Source of the DNA: Seison nebaliae
Taxonomy: Eukaryota > Rotifera > Pararotatoria > Seisonacea > Seisonidae
NCBI GenBank assembly: GCA_023231475.1
Contig: JALJEE010001862.1
Location: 1-31,747 of the forward strand
Direction: 5' to 3'
DNA length: 31,747 nt
The position numbers and the translations under genes are program-made. Below, piece by piece: positions 10,554 through 23,800 of the stretch (the stretch's first letter is position 1; each line of letters opens with the position of its first letter). Below the pieces are notes generated by a model, which worked only from the letters and a program-made list of their open reading frames with translations, searched no databases and was not told the DNA's origin.

Positions 10554-13500
10554 ATGTTAAAATTTACGTCGAATGCGTCTGATCTTCGTGGTTGTTACAC
10601 GAATGTCATCAAGATCAGTGACACGATCAATCTGCATTGGAAATGCTTCTTGGTCGATCGGAGGAAATGCGACTCACATGACTCGAAGATCATAATGGAG
10701 GTGTACGGGAAGTGTATGGAACATTCGGATTTATATACGTCCATCACTCGATTATTATATCAGAAGAACTTCGTTTGGTCGTTGTGGGTCTTCTATTATG
10801 AGGAGCCGCCCGTCAATTTCAATGAATTGATGATCGATTTGAAAGAAGAAGAGAACATTATTTTGGAACATGGACAATCGTATCATGTGAGGATGCAAAT
10901 GTTGAAAGCATTCCATGGAAAAATCGAACAACGATTAATGTTGTGCGGATATATACGTCTTAAGAACATCTTCATCATTCCATCATATCAGGAACAAGAC
11001 GAACAATCCAAATCTCTTTCACTCCAATTCAATTTGTTCGTTCATGGAACGACGAATGTTTGTGGAGAAATCAACATCAAGAAACATGAGACAATTATTT
11101 GTGTAAATGAACATCATGTGGAATATGCATTCAATGCAATAAAGAAACCGATGGTCATATTATCACCATTTGGTATTCGTGCTTATCTCACTGGTAGATG
11201 GGGATTGGACGAGAGATCGGTATCGATGAAAATTCGAATTTATTGGGAAATGTTCGCTCGTTCTCATGGAGATGGTGATGTAAGTCAAATGAAATTTATT
11301 GAAGTGATTTTTGGAGGAAGGAAATGTTTTTATCCGAAATGTTTAACTTTCCTCACCATGAGATCAGTTAGACAAATGCAAATGGATTTATTCGATCAAT
11401 TGAATGTGATTGATTTATTATCTCATTCGATGTTTCAAGATGAATTTTTTATGGAAAAACGGAAATTTTTCTGCTTTCCCAATAATAATAATAATAATAA
11501 TTTTTATAATAAATCTTATGAAAATGAGAATAAAAATACGATCAATCGATTAATGAAAATATTAGAGGAATTGAAGAGGAAGAATGATGAAAAGAAATGG
11601 AAAAATTCAAAATCGATTCTCTCAATTCAATCCTCCAAACCATTAAAACGACAAAGGAAGATGATTAATTCAACAGATGATAATGAAATCGATTCTATTC
11701 ATATTTATGGAGGGAAAAGAAGACGATTAATTGAAGATGATTCAAAAATTAATCGATATCATCATCAAAATCATTTATATGATGATCCAGAATATTATCG
11801 TAGTCAAAATAATTCAAATATGAATAATAATGGAAACATTTCTTCTTCAACCACCAACAATAATAACAACAACAATTTAAATAATAATCGTTGGATAAAT
11901 GCATGTCGATTGGACGAGGAAGATTATCCGAAAGAATTATGTCGATATCTTCATCATTCTAATCCGTCCACAACTTCCGTTTCTACTTTCACCTCATATC
12001 TCTTCGGAAAGAATAATCTCAAAACGTCAACGAATGAGAAGAAGAATCAGGATTATCAATCCATTTTACGATATCGACATCGATTAAGTTTCACACTCGA
12101 TGCTCAATTATTCTATTTCCTTCATCTCAGTGATTATGGTGTCAGTCTCATCAAAAATCTGATAAATACATCGACAACGAAGAATTTATCAAGAATAGAA
12201 AATAAAGAATCTCTAACCAATCTCATTCGACGAATTGATATCAATAAAACGGATTGGTATCATTTGACATCACAATTACAACCGACAATTTTCCACACCT
12301 CCATCATTTGTCACAATTTTAATATTTGGAATTTATTCCATAATAAATCAGAATCGTTCATTGCCGATAATGGGACACTTATCAACAATACACATAATCG
12401 ATCGAAAAAATCACATTTCATTTCCATCAGTCAAAACAAACCCAAACACAAAAGTCATTTAGGAAAACATCAAGTTGATGTTCATGCCAATTCTCAATTG
12501 ATATCGATTCCATTGCAACCGATCGTTCTCGATCAAACCTCCTTCAACGAATATCAACAAACGAAAGAAGTTGAATTGAACAATTATCATCTCTTTACTG
12601 ATCTCATTACCACTTCCATCAAATTCATTCAAACACCTGCCGCAACTTCCAAATTGTCACAGAATGGATGTAAATGCAATTTGACAACAATTGGAATAAT
12701 GTCGGAGAAGAATAATTCGAAACAAAACGATCGACAAAAATCAACAAAGATCTTTTTGAGGAAACAATTGAGAAATTCTCTTTATCGTAAAGTGAAACGA
12801 TCAACGAGAATCTTCCCTGAACTGTCTTCACAAAACTTCTATAAAATTCATCGACAAGTTTTCTACAAAACTCTCATTAATCGATTTCAATCAATTTGGA
12901 ATTTGTCCAATTTCCCTAAAGAGATTCATATGGACATCCTCCCCAAATATCTTCGACGTCGATTTCTTCGTTTCGTTAAGAAACGATCAGATAATCTCAA
13001 ATCGAAACGACAAATATCGAAAAATATGAATCGCATCTCTCACAAAGAAAAAACGGAAGAGAAAGTGAATAAATCGAAGATATTGCACAATAATGAAAGA
13101 ATGCGAAATTCACGAAGCAAAATCACACAGCGGAAATGTCTGATAAAAAGTGGTGGACGGAAATTGAATCAGAATTCGATGAATTGTTTAACGAATTATT
13201 TGAATGTTGATGATAATATGAAAAGTGATTTTAAATTTCTCCCAAATTATGACGATACATTATCGTCTAATCTTGTGGAGGAAGTGAATGATGTGATAAT
13301 GGAAAGTAATGAATCGAATATATTAGAAATGGATAAACTTCGAAAAGAAACGAAAGAAAAAGATAAATCGATTTTTCAATTAATTCACTCGTCACCAACA
13401 ACAACAACAGGAATGGTTTTATTTTCATCATCGATGAATAATCAACAAATAATAACAACAACAACAACAACAACATTAAATGGAAGTTTGGAAAGAAATG

Positions 13501-15126
13501 ATGAGAATAATTCAATTCGAAAGAAAATTCCTGAGATGAATCAAATAATGAATTTGAATGAAATGGAACGACAACCGTTGAGTTTAATGGAAGATTCAAT
13601 TCTAAGAAATGAATCAATATGGAAATGTGATAAGATGAGATGTCTCGCATCATTAATGTTCGATTTGTGTCAGTCTAATATGAAAAGGAAATCGTTCAAT
13701 GAAAATATCAAATTTGTTTGTCGTTTGCCATTAATCTGGAATACATTATCGGATGATATTCGTGGTGAGATTGAGAAGAAATATACTCATCATCTCTTCT
13801 CGTCATATGAGTGTGGTGATAATTGGATGAATGGAATGGAGAATCGTTTGGAAAATTCCATTAGTTTATTGAACGATGATAAGAATGAGGAATGTTATTT
13901 GGGAAAATATCATTCAACAACTTCTATTCCTTCAACAATTGTAAATAAGTCTCAATTGATCTCGTCTAATTTAATTGTTAATTCGATTGGAATTGATGGA
14001 AATGATGAATTATTATCGAAAGATGAATCGAAAGAAGAATCGTCAACTATTATCCATTTATCAGACGAGTTGTTTGAAGATTTGAATGATGGTGGTGCTT
14101 TCAACCAATTCATTCAATCAACTCGTTACAATTCGAATCTGATGATATTGGATCAATTCGATAAGAAATTAGATACGAATTGTGATGTTAATAATATTAT
14201 CGATCATTGTTCAGAGATGGTAAATGAAGAAAATAAATTGGAGAGATATGTTAATAAATGTTGTGATCAATTGTCACCAACATATGAAGAGAAAATAAAG
14301 AGATTGAAGGAGAGTGAAGGAATGATGATGGTGAAGAATGATTTGTTGAATGAGAATGTAATGAAAAGATTGGAGGATATGAAAAAGAAAGCTGATATCG
14401 GACGAGAAGAAAAAGAGAAACATATTCAATTGATCGAATCGAGTAATTTGAAAAATAAAACGAAATTCGAAAATGATCGAAAGAATTTGATGGCGTATGA
14501 TGAGACATTAAAACCAAATGATGAAATTGAAGAATTGACGAGTAGTACACTCCACAAGGAAATGACGGTAGAGAATTGTTGGACGGTTGGCTTAAAGGAA
14601 TTCCTTCGTCTTAACGACAATATTAGCGACGACACATTGAAATGGTTGGGAACTTTGGTGGATATTATGAACGAAGGAATTGCACATATGCCAACAATTG
14701 ATGTCTGTTCATTTAATACGATGTTACTCGATTCACATTTTAACACTTTCACCGATATCAATTTTAATGATTCAGCCCTTTGCGCTTGTACTCGTAATCA
14801 ACAATGTGGTTTCTATTGTAGTGAAGATAATGGAATCTTCTCACCCAGTTTCTATCATACTCTTGAGAATATTGAATTATATCATATTATTAATCGTTTA
14901 AGACAATCGAATTATTATCCTCTTTTTAATTCTTTTATAAATTTCGATAACAACTTCTATCAATCCAATTATCAACGACAACAAACGATGGAAATAAATA
15001 ATCAATCAAATGACATCTATTCAATCAACAACAACAACAACAATCAATTTATTAATCAACAATATTCGTCCAATATGATGAATAATAACAACAACAATAA
15101 CATGAAACATAATAATAATGGTGAGG

Positions 15127-15158
<32 letters not shown>

Positions 15159-18100
15159 AATGATGATGATGATGATGATGATGAAGAACCGAAAGATTAT
15201 ATTCGGAAGAATTATGATAATTATCCATCTGATCGTGTATTTAATACATCGAAATTTTATTATAAACAATTGAGTAATCCGGACGAATATCGATGTGATT
15301 GTGGTTTCCGAATGAGTGTCCAACGGAAATTAGCATCCAATTCCGGTTTATTTCTCGAGGATGAAATGACAATTTCTGGCTTTGCCGGTAATGGTCTTTA
15401 TGATTATCAAGCTCAAAATTCTACAGATCGTTTCTCGTTACGATTCGAAGAATTGGATGGAGTCTCCACTGATATGCGACCATCAGCCGTCACTTCTCCA
15501 TTCATCGATTATTTACAGAATTATTTCCTTTCTCCTTATCTTCTCCCTTCCATTCGTGCTGCCATCTTCTCCGATGTATTCGACGATGTCAAATGTAACA
15601 ACACTTTCTTCCCTTCCAACACAATACCAGAATTTGATGAACATTATACATGTATTCATGCGAAAGCGTATGCTGATCGAATGTCGAATATTCCTCATCA
15701 GAATTCGATGCCAGATGAATCTACAATATTCTCCGTTCTCTCACCAGAAGAAAAGATGGAATTCGAGAACTTTTGTTGGAATAAATACGATATCAATTTC
15801 GCTCTTCTTTTAAGTGAACCAGATTTGTTCGTGGGAAATGATTATAGAAAATTTCGTGAATTACTTCGTTATCCTCCCATCAATGATATTAATGAGAAGA
15901 ATGGTGAGAAGATGAATGTCCATTTAACCAATGACATTTCTTCAACTAATAAAGACGATATGAATGAGACATTACAAGAGAAGAAGAAGAAAAAAATGAA
16001 AGAAGAAAATGAATATGAGATTGATGAGAATCAACGAGAATTATTAGAGAAATGTTTAGAAAAAGTATATGAAATGCGTGCTATTCCAACTAATAATTGG
16101 ATGGATAATGATTGGTTTGCAAGTGAAGAGAAATTGAATAATTCTCAAGATTTGTTTAGTGCCTTCTCGTCTATTGGGAGGATGTTGGATGTGAAAAAAT
16201 CTATCAACGATCATCAATCAAAGAATGATCCATTAACTTGGGAGACGTTTTGTTCGATGATTTTCGGTCAGAATGAAATTGTAGAAAGTGTTCCTGGTGT
16301 TCAAGTTGGAAGGAAGGATGAATGGAAATTAGTACCACCTCACGAAACCGTTTTCTGGTCGGGTAATTCATTTGAACCGTATATGAATAAATCGAATTTA
16401 ATTTATGCGGTAATTGCACCAGACAATAATCATGTGATCACTTGTGCCAAATCATTTTTCAAAGAATTATCAGAAGTTTATTCGAATTTATGTTTGGGAA
16501 GTCATGAACCAGCATTCGATAATTTCTCATTATTCTCTTATAAATATCCTGAAAGTATTTGTGATGAACAAACGGAAAATCCTAATGATGAATTAGTGGA
16601 TGAACAAGAGAAGAAAATTCTTAATCCTCCATCGAATGATTCAGGAATTTCTCTTTATGGAGATATTGTTCGAAGTCAACCAACATCTCCTCGACCATAT
16701 CCATCGTTTAACGAGTATGGTGATTACATTGGACAGACGAAGAATAATATACCAATGGGATATGAAGGAGAAGATGGTACAACAAATGATGATATACCAA
16801 ATCAGAATACATCTGTTGCCTCATCAGTATCATCGAATCAACCCGCTCCAGTTTCTAATTCGCAAAGTGCATCCGATATTAATAATATTCCTTCAATTTC
16901 AAATAATGTATCAACAGCTACATCAATTCCTATATCTTCTGCTAATACTATCGTCATGGCAACGAATAGAAATAAGAATGATCAACCATTATCATCTACA
17001 TCGATTCCTGCATCACAATCATCATCCATCGGAACGTCCAATCGACGATTGAATGAACATCGATTTTTACGACCAACAAATGACGATATTAAATCATCAG
17101 ATGATTATTCCGAAGAGATACTCAATCAAATTCAGGATTGTGTTCAACAAATTATGAATCTTTTCATTGAGAATGATGTGAAATTGGGTGAAGGTAATCA
17201 AAATCGTCAAGAAGCGTCATCGTCACTCAGTGAGAAATTTACGAAACATGGACAATTATTGGTAGATTTATGGAAATCGAAATTGGAGGCATCACGTGGA
17301 TTAACTTCGATATTTTTGGATGATCGTCAAATTGGAGATAGATTAAATCCGAATACGAATAATGTCTCACTTATTCGTCAACATCATTTATTAACATCGA
17401 ATCATCGTCATATGAAACAACATTTAGCGAAGCAACAAGCATCATTCAAATATACGAGTACAACGAAATGTCGAGAAACGAAATCGAATGGAAATACGAC
17501 TCCATTTTGTCTGACGGATAAATCGATTCCAACACTTCTCATTTACATCATTGACAGTCGAGCTAATCATGGATGTTCATATCAACAGAATATCGAATCA
17601 TTCTATCAATTATTATTGAAGATTATCAATTTTGAAGAATTGATACCAATTCCATTGAAACGATATGTTCGTTTCGAGATTATTCCATTAAGTGATATCG
17701 AAGATTCTACACAATTTGTTGCAGAAGATAAAACTTTATTTCCATCTGTTGGTACTTTTGGTACGAAGTTGAGTGGTTCAGGTATTGGAGGAATATTACC
17801 AGTTGGTGCATCTACTACTATAAATTCGATGCAAAAAGATATTTCTGATAAATGTGTCAGTTTAAATCGACGATCGACATCATTAGCATTCCGAGTATAT
17901 TCCAGATCGCGACCATTATTTATTGCGAGAGCTGCTTCTAAAACTCTCACAGCATTAGCACCTAATTTATATAATCAAATGTTGATCGCTCCATTGACTG
18001 GTACTGGAACAACAGATCGACATTGTGCATCGCAAAATATGTGTCTAAATGAAGAGAAGATGGATCATATCCGTTTATCTCGTCATTATAAACCATTGGT

Positions 18101-19512
18101 GATATTGGGAGAAATGCAAAAATCAGAATATATCGATAAACAATTTTATGAAACGAATTTGGAATTGGGAAAGAATAGTTGTGGCACGAAACCATTATTC
18201 GTCTCTTATTGCATCTCCCATAATCAGCAATGGCTCATCGCTACCGCCACCGATGAGAAGGGAGAAATGTTAGAGAGTCAAATCATTCACATTGGATTAT
18301 CTACCGATATTCGTTCACATTTTCCCACTTGTGTCTCTGTCGCACTTCGACGATTATTCACTTTTATCATTTCCATTATAACTCGTTCTATTTTATCATG
18401 GCGAATTGTCATTGGCAAATTGGGACGAATGGGACCCAACGAATTACGTGTCTGGTCAACATTATTGAAAACGAAATTTATTTTTGATCGTAATCTTGAT
18501 ATTAAGAAACAAAGTCGATTCAATTCAAATGCAATTCCAAAAATTGTCAGTGCTCATCTTTTCACTTTCTATGTGAACAATTCTTTTCAAATTCTCATCG
18601 ATTGTTATGAAGACGAACATCGATCTCATACAACTATTCCTCAACTTCAATCCAATTCCAATATAACAAATAATCAGAATAATCAAAATAAACGAGAAGA
18701 TGAAGGATTCATTTCCGCTACTCATATTCTAACTTCTCCTGTTGATGCCACTAATTTCGACACAGTTATCCGCTCAAAAACTGGAAATAAAGTAGATGAC
18801 GATTCATTCTTTTCAAATGAGGTAGGTGAAACGGAGAATACTGAACGGACAGAATCAAACGATTTCGTTTATTCCACCAAATTAGGCACAGATGACATCA
18901 TAAATACGTCGTTGAAGAAACGATTACAAAATCGTCGTAATGATTTATTCAATTGGGAACAGAGTGATTGGATGCAATCGATGCGATGTGATAATTTGAA
19001 TGATTGTCTCAATCGTCTTAATCATGAGATTGATGGTGACATTTCAAATCAACCACTCGCCGTCGGTTATTATATTTCATCAGCAAAAACCGGTCTCTTG
19101 CCACAATGGCTCTCCCAACCTAATGGAAATACTTTCTCTTCCAGTTTTAAAGTTGGAAATCCTTCTTTTTTTTCATTAACAATTTTTATGATTATTTTTA
19201 GGCATCTTTATTAATTTCGAATAATTATGAAGAATTATATCAAGCGGAAGGGAAAACTAAATCGAATTTACATCCTCTCGAATCCAATCAAACTCAAGAT
19301 GTCTTAAAGTTATTTCTTCTTCTTTTCCAAATTTTCTTAATGAAATTCATTTGTTGAATATGAACAGATATATCTTAAAAATTTATAATGCTCTCAGTTG
19401 GCTCATCATGGATCTAGATACTCATGACCGTCGTTCCTGTCTCCCAATTCATGTGACATCAATGTTACAAATATATTTCGCTTTGAAAAAATTTTCTAAA
19501 GTTAATTATTGA
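10554..19512 (+). CDS. MED13: Mediator complex subunit 13 (MED13), 3 exons, 2949 aa
   Basis: MED13 links the CDK8/cyclin C/MED12 kinase module to core Mediator and so controls RNA polymerase II initiation in the nucleus. Exons: 10554-19151, 19202-19308, 19368-19512; the introns are 50 and 59 nt, GT-AG. The joined ending reads LHPLESNQTQDVLK, YILKIYNALSW and DRRSCLPIH, all close to the family's conserved C-terminus, which confirms the two short exons. The N-terminal MED13 domain is at about residues 1-270 (GCYTN, LHWKCF, FGIRAYLTGRW, VIFGGRKCFYP). A MID-like part lies at about 1920-2005 (FFKELSEVYSNLCLGSHEP) and a PIWI-like C-terminal domain at about 2320-2949 (LLIYIIDSR, LSWRIVIGKLGRMG, PLAVGYYIS). 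The long middle is low complexity: Asn, Thr, Asp and Ser runs plus basic stretches. It is longer than human MED13 (about 2170). The start is ATG 10554; the GTG nine bases upstream is not a likely eukaryotic start. Confidence 0.96.
15129..15183 (+). repeat. (GAT)n tract encoding a poly-Asp run in MED13
   Basis: An in-frame GAT repeat gives a run of ten Asp, one Asn, then seven more Asp, starting at about residue 1525. It sits after several Asn runs coded by AAT/AAC repeats (15030-15120). These are trinucleotide expansions inside the disordered middle of MED13. Confidence 0.95.
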
Positions 19513-19555
19513 TCGAATGATAATGAGCAGAATTTAACAGACAATTCAATTTCGA

Positions 19556-19561
19556 ATTAAA
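19556..19561 (+). terminator. Possible MED13 polyadenylation signal (ATTAAA)
   Basis: ATTAAA 44 bases after the MED13 stop codon. It is a common variant of AATAAA. A canonical AATAAA occurs at 20179-20184, much farther away. In DNA this AT-rich, either may be chance. Confidence 0.35.
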
Positions 19562-20646
19562 AAAATTTCTTTCGTAAAAATTGATTGAACTGAAGAAATG
19601 TTGTTGTTGTTTTCTTGTTAAATTTCTTTTTTTCTTTAAACATATTTTTGTTTTTATTGAGCGATGTCTTATCATCCATCGTTATATTATCACCGATTAG
19701 CACTCACATATATATAACATTGATTATCATCAAATGATGATAATGTCTGAAAATGAGAATTCTCGGAATTTTCATCCAAATATTTATTTATATCGAATTT
19801 ATGTAAAAATTTCCATTTAATTTCGTCCTCTTACAATTTTTTTTAAAATTAATTTCCTTAATTTAAAGTTGATCAATTAATATCTCATCATTTGATGATT
19901 CCGTCTGCAATTTTAAAATTTTCACGTTAAACTGAACTCGAATTTCTGTCGTGTTCCACACCTATTCTACAAACACTATTTAACAATGACGAATATTTTT
20001 CAATTCCTCATCTATCTCCCAAATGTCATCCGACAGACGAAGGTGTCCCTCCTTCGAACAATTTATTTTTTTACAACAATTTTCGCCAATCTCCTTTTTT
20101 TTCTATCAGCCATGAATTGATTTCATCATCCTCTCGTCAATAATCTTTTATTATTCCGAACATCTTTCTAGAGAATATAATAAATTTATTTTATAAACTC
20201 TCTCAAATTTACATTTTTCTTCAAATGTCCTTGTCAATGGTTAAATGAGGAAACTTTTCAAAATGAATGAAAATTATCATGAAACAATCTGATAGGAACG
20301 TCAAGTAGATTTTTTAAATTGAAAAAAGTTGATTATAAGAAATATATAAAACGACATATTAAAGGAATTTAGCAGTTAAATCTGAAACGAAATTATCATA
20401 AAATTAATTCATAAACATAATAATAAGAAAGAGAATTAAACATCATAAGATTTAAGTAAGTTTTTATTGTTGAGGCATTTCTGGAGTTTTTTTGAAAGAT
20501 TTAAATATTATTAATAAGTGACGTATAAGAATTATGGAAATCGAATTATTTTGACATTTGTCTTATGAAACTTTTTAGAATCTTCTTAATTGATAATTAT
20601 GAATTAACAGTAATTAGAATGGTGCAGACGAGAATGTTAAAGAAGT
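19562..20646. other. Convergent 3' flank between MED13 and the Gln-rich gene; no gene seen
   Basis: About 1.1 kb of AT-rich DNA with no ORF I can support. It must contain both 3' untranslated regions. A short inverted motif (ATCATCAAATGATGAT) lies at 19727-19742. Confidence 0.5.
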
Positions 20647-20652
20647 TTATTG
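20647..20652 (-). terminator. Possible polyadenylation signal of the Gln-rich gene (AATAAA on minus strand)
   Basis: TTTATT on the plus strand, AATAAA on the coding strand, about 170 bases after the TGA at 20820-20822. Position and sequence are reasonable for a polyadenylation signal. Confidence 0.4.
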
Positions 20653-20819
20653 TAATGTAAATTAAAATAAAATGAGAAAGGAAGCGAGAGTATGGATTAA
20701 GTAAATTAAGATTAAAGAAAGCAAGAAGGAATGGAATGATTCCTTTTTGGAAATATTAACTAAAAAAAACTAAAAATAATTACTTGGGGAAAAATTTAGA
20801 GAAAGGACGAACGATTTTT

Positions 20820-23800
20820 TCAGATCTTCACTGATTCCTGATGTTGGGAGGAAGTTGATTGGTCGATAAATTTCTCGGAACAATCACAACAACCTGGAAA
20901 ATTCATCACACTATTAATGACAATTTTCGAACAGTTCTTTCCTTTCTCTTTGTTGTTCTGAGAATTCTTGTTGGTTCGACTAGTCTTCGAACAAATACTA
21001 TTCAAATCATTTAATGGATATTTAGTAAACGAATACGTACTATTATTATTATTGTTGTTACATCCATTCGAATTCAATTTGGGAGTGATAGATTTTTTAG
21101 GGGAAATGTTTGAAGAAGAAATAAATTCATTATTGGATGTTTCATATAACGAATTACGGTTATTAGTCCGTTTATTATTCGAATAACGATTGATATCGAT
21201 AGGTTGAGTAGATTTGGTTTTTAGTTGTCTACCGTTCGACGACGATTGCCAATAATGGCCATTAGACTTATTGGTAATAGTTGTGGAATTGGGAATGTAT
21301 TGTGAACGAGATCGAGATAAATTGGAGGCATATAATCCTGAAGGTGTAATAGATGTATATTTTCTATTATCTCTCATTCCTCCTTGGTAGATTGATGAGA
21401 GTTCACTCTTCATATGATTGTTGTTATTGTTGTTGTTGGAATTGAATAGATAAGGATATAAACGTATTAGATGACCATATTCATCCCAATATTCTCCATT
21501 GGATTTGGTGCCCTTATCTTTTAAGAATCCCTCATAATACATCAACATTCGACGAATATCATCCGAATCATTCGTGTCTATTTGATTCAATGATTTCGTA
21601 CGTTGTAAATTCGTTCCATTCGTTCGTTCTTCACGTTGTTGTTGTTTCAACCACATCTCATATCTTTTCTCTTCTTCATTTTTCAATTGTTGACGACGAT
21701 TTTGTTCGGAGTATTGTCGTGTTCGTCTCACATTCCTCTCCATTTCCTGTTGTTGATAAAGGTGTTTTTGTTGTCGTTGTTGTTGTTCGTATTGTTGTTG
21801 TCGTTGTTTTATGATTTTTTGTTCTTCTTCATATGCTAATTGTCTTTTCCATTCTTCTTCCTGTTTTCGTTTCTTCTCCTCCTCATATTTTTGCTGTTGT
21901 CTCACTCGGTTTTTTTTCTCCATATTTTGTTGTTGGCCCAATTTTTTCTGTTCTTCAATTCGTCGCCTTTCAACCCTCTCTTGTTCTATTCGTTGTTGTT
22001 GTTCAATTCGTCGTCGTTCAACTTTCTGTTGTTCAATTCTTTGTTGTTCAATTCGTTGTTGTTCAATTCGTTGTTGTTGTTCAATTCTTTGTTGTTCAAT
22101 TCGTTGTTGTTGTTCAATTCGTTGTTGTTGTTCAATTAGTTGTTGTTGTTCAATTAGTTGTTGTTCAGTTCGTTGTTGTTCCTCTTGCAATTGATGTTGT
22201 CTTTTTTCTTCTTCTTCAATTTTTTGTTGTTCCAACTGTTGTTCATGTAATTGTTGTTGTTTCCATTGATATTTTTCATCTTGAATTTTTTGTTTTCGCA
22301 ATTCTTCTTCCTCTTCCAACTTTCTCGTATCATTGGTAATGTTAGTGTCGTTCGAATGATCTTGATCGGAAGATTGATAAAATTTATCAGTAAGAGCATT
22401 CAAAATCGTTCGGTATCTCATGTGATATGGCATGTTGATGAATTCGGCATTTAATGATGATGTATCATCCAATACTGTCGATGTCGAAGGAATAATTTTC
22501 TCCTCAGTTTTATTCATTTGATTCTGATCGATATATTTAGAGATGTCGATCGATTTCATATAATCGTTCACAATGGAATGATGATGATTTGGTAATGTTA
22601 TTACTTTAGAATAACTATTCGATTTGTCGTTGGGTGGATGCTGTTTCTTTTCAAAATCTCTTTGACGTGACTCATAATGTTCTTCATGACGATGTTCTTC
22701 ATATTTCTCGAATTTGCTACTTCTCCCAATTCCACTATCATCTCTTCCTCCGTCGTCGATCGTTATTAGAACGTTTTGCGCGTTCGAATTAGTTGATGGA
22801 ATTTCTGTCGCTGTTAATCGATTTCTTTCACCACCACTCTCTTCTTTACTGGCCGATCTTCTCATTTCTTTGAATTCTCTTTTGAGACTTTGGAATTCGT
22901 TGAATAAAATTCGATTTCTATTCTTTTCTTCTCGTATCGCTTCTTTGATCTCGTTGACGGAATCGATTGTCTGTGAACTTTTTGAATCGATGGAATCTTT
23001 CGCTTCTGATCGAGTCATCGATTCATTAAATTCGATTTGTTCGTTGTGATCAATCTCATTATCATCTTTCTCCTCATCATTATTCGCATGAATATGATAA
23101 ATATGATTAATATGATAATTATTAACGTTCCGTTGCTGATCAGTACAATTGCGATCGACATGAATAATTCCATCGATTGGGATTTTCCTTATCAATTGTT
23201 TCCCATTCGTCAAACTATCTTGATCGTTCTCTTCAATTCGTTCGTTCACTTTTTCCGTATGTGTCGTGGTCGTTGTAGTGGTGGTTGTCGTTCCATCTTG
23301 ATCGATCAATCCTCCTTTATCTTCGTTCATTAATAATTCATCATGTTTATTATTACGATAATGTTCCTGTTGATGTCGATGATAATGATCATTAGTATTG
23401 TTAAACGTTTCTTCGTTTCCATCCGATGTCGATCGAACTAAACAATTATTCTTATTATCATAACCATGGTTGTTGGAGTAAGAGTTGGTGGTCATTTGGG
23501 ATTCCATATATTTTCTCGATTGATCATTTGAAATCATTTCGTTGAATGATGGCGTATAATTTTTATCAGAAATATGTTTCTTTTCAAGGATACATAAATA
23601 TTTTGTTCGTTTCTTCAAATCGATAATACATCGAAAATGAATTAAATTCACAAATAATTCGAAAATGATTTCAGATAATTTCAAATATCCGACTAACTCA
23701 CAATAACGAACGAGAAAGACGAATGAAGCCAAAAGTCGTTGACGATCTAATAATGGATTGGATTTGTGTCGATACTCATCATTCATTGACAAATCACTCA

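Noticed and set aside
15021-15323. Minus-strand ORF with a long poly-Ile run
   Set aside because: It is the complement of the MED13 Asn and Asp repeats (AAT/GAT codons).
21833-22339. Plus-strand ORF of 168 codons rich in Val, Phe and Gln
   Set aside because: It is the mirror image of the CAA-rich coiled-coil coding sequence on the minus strand.
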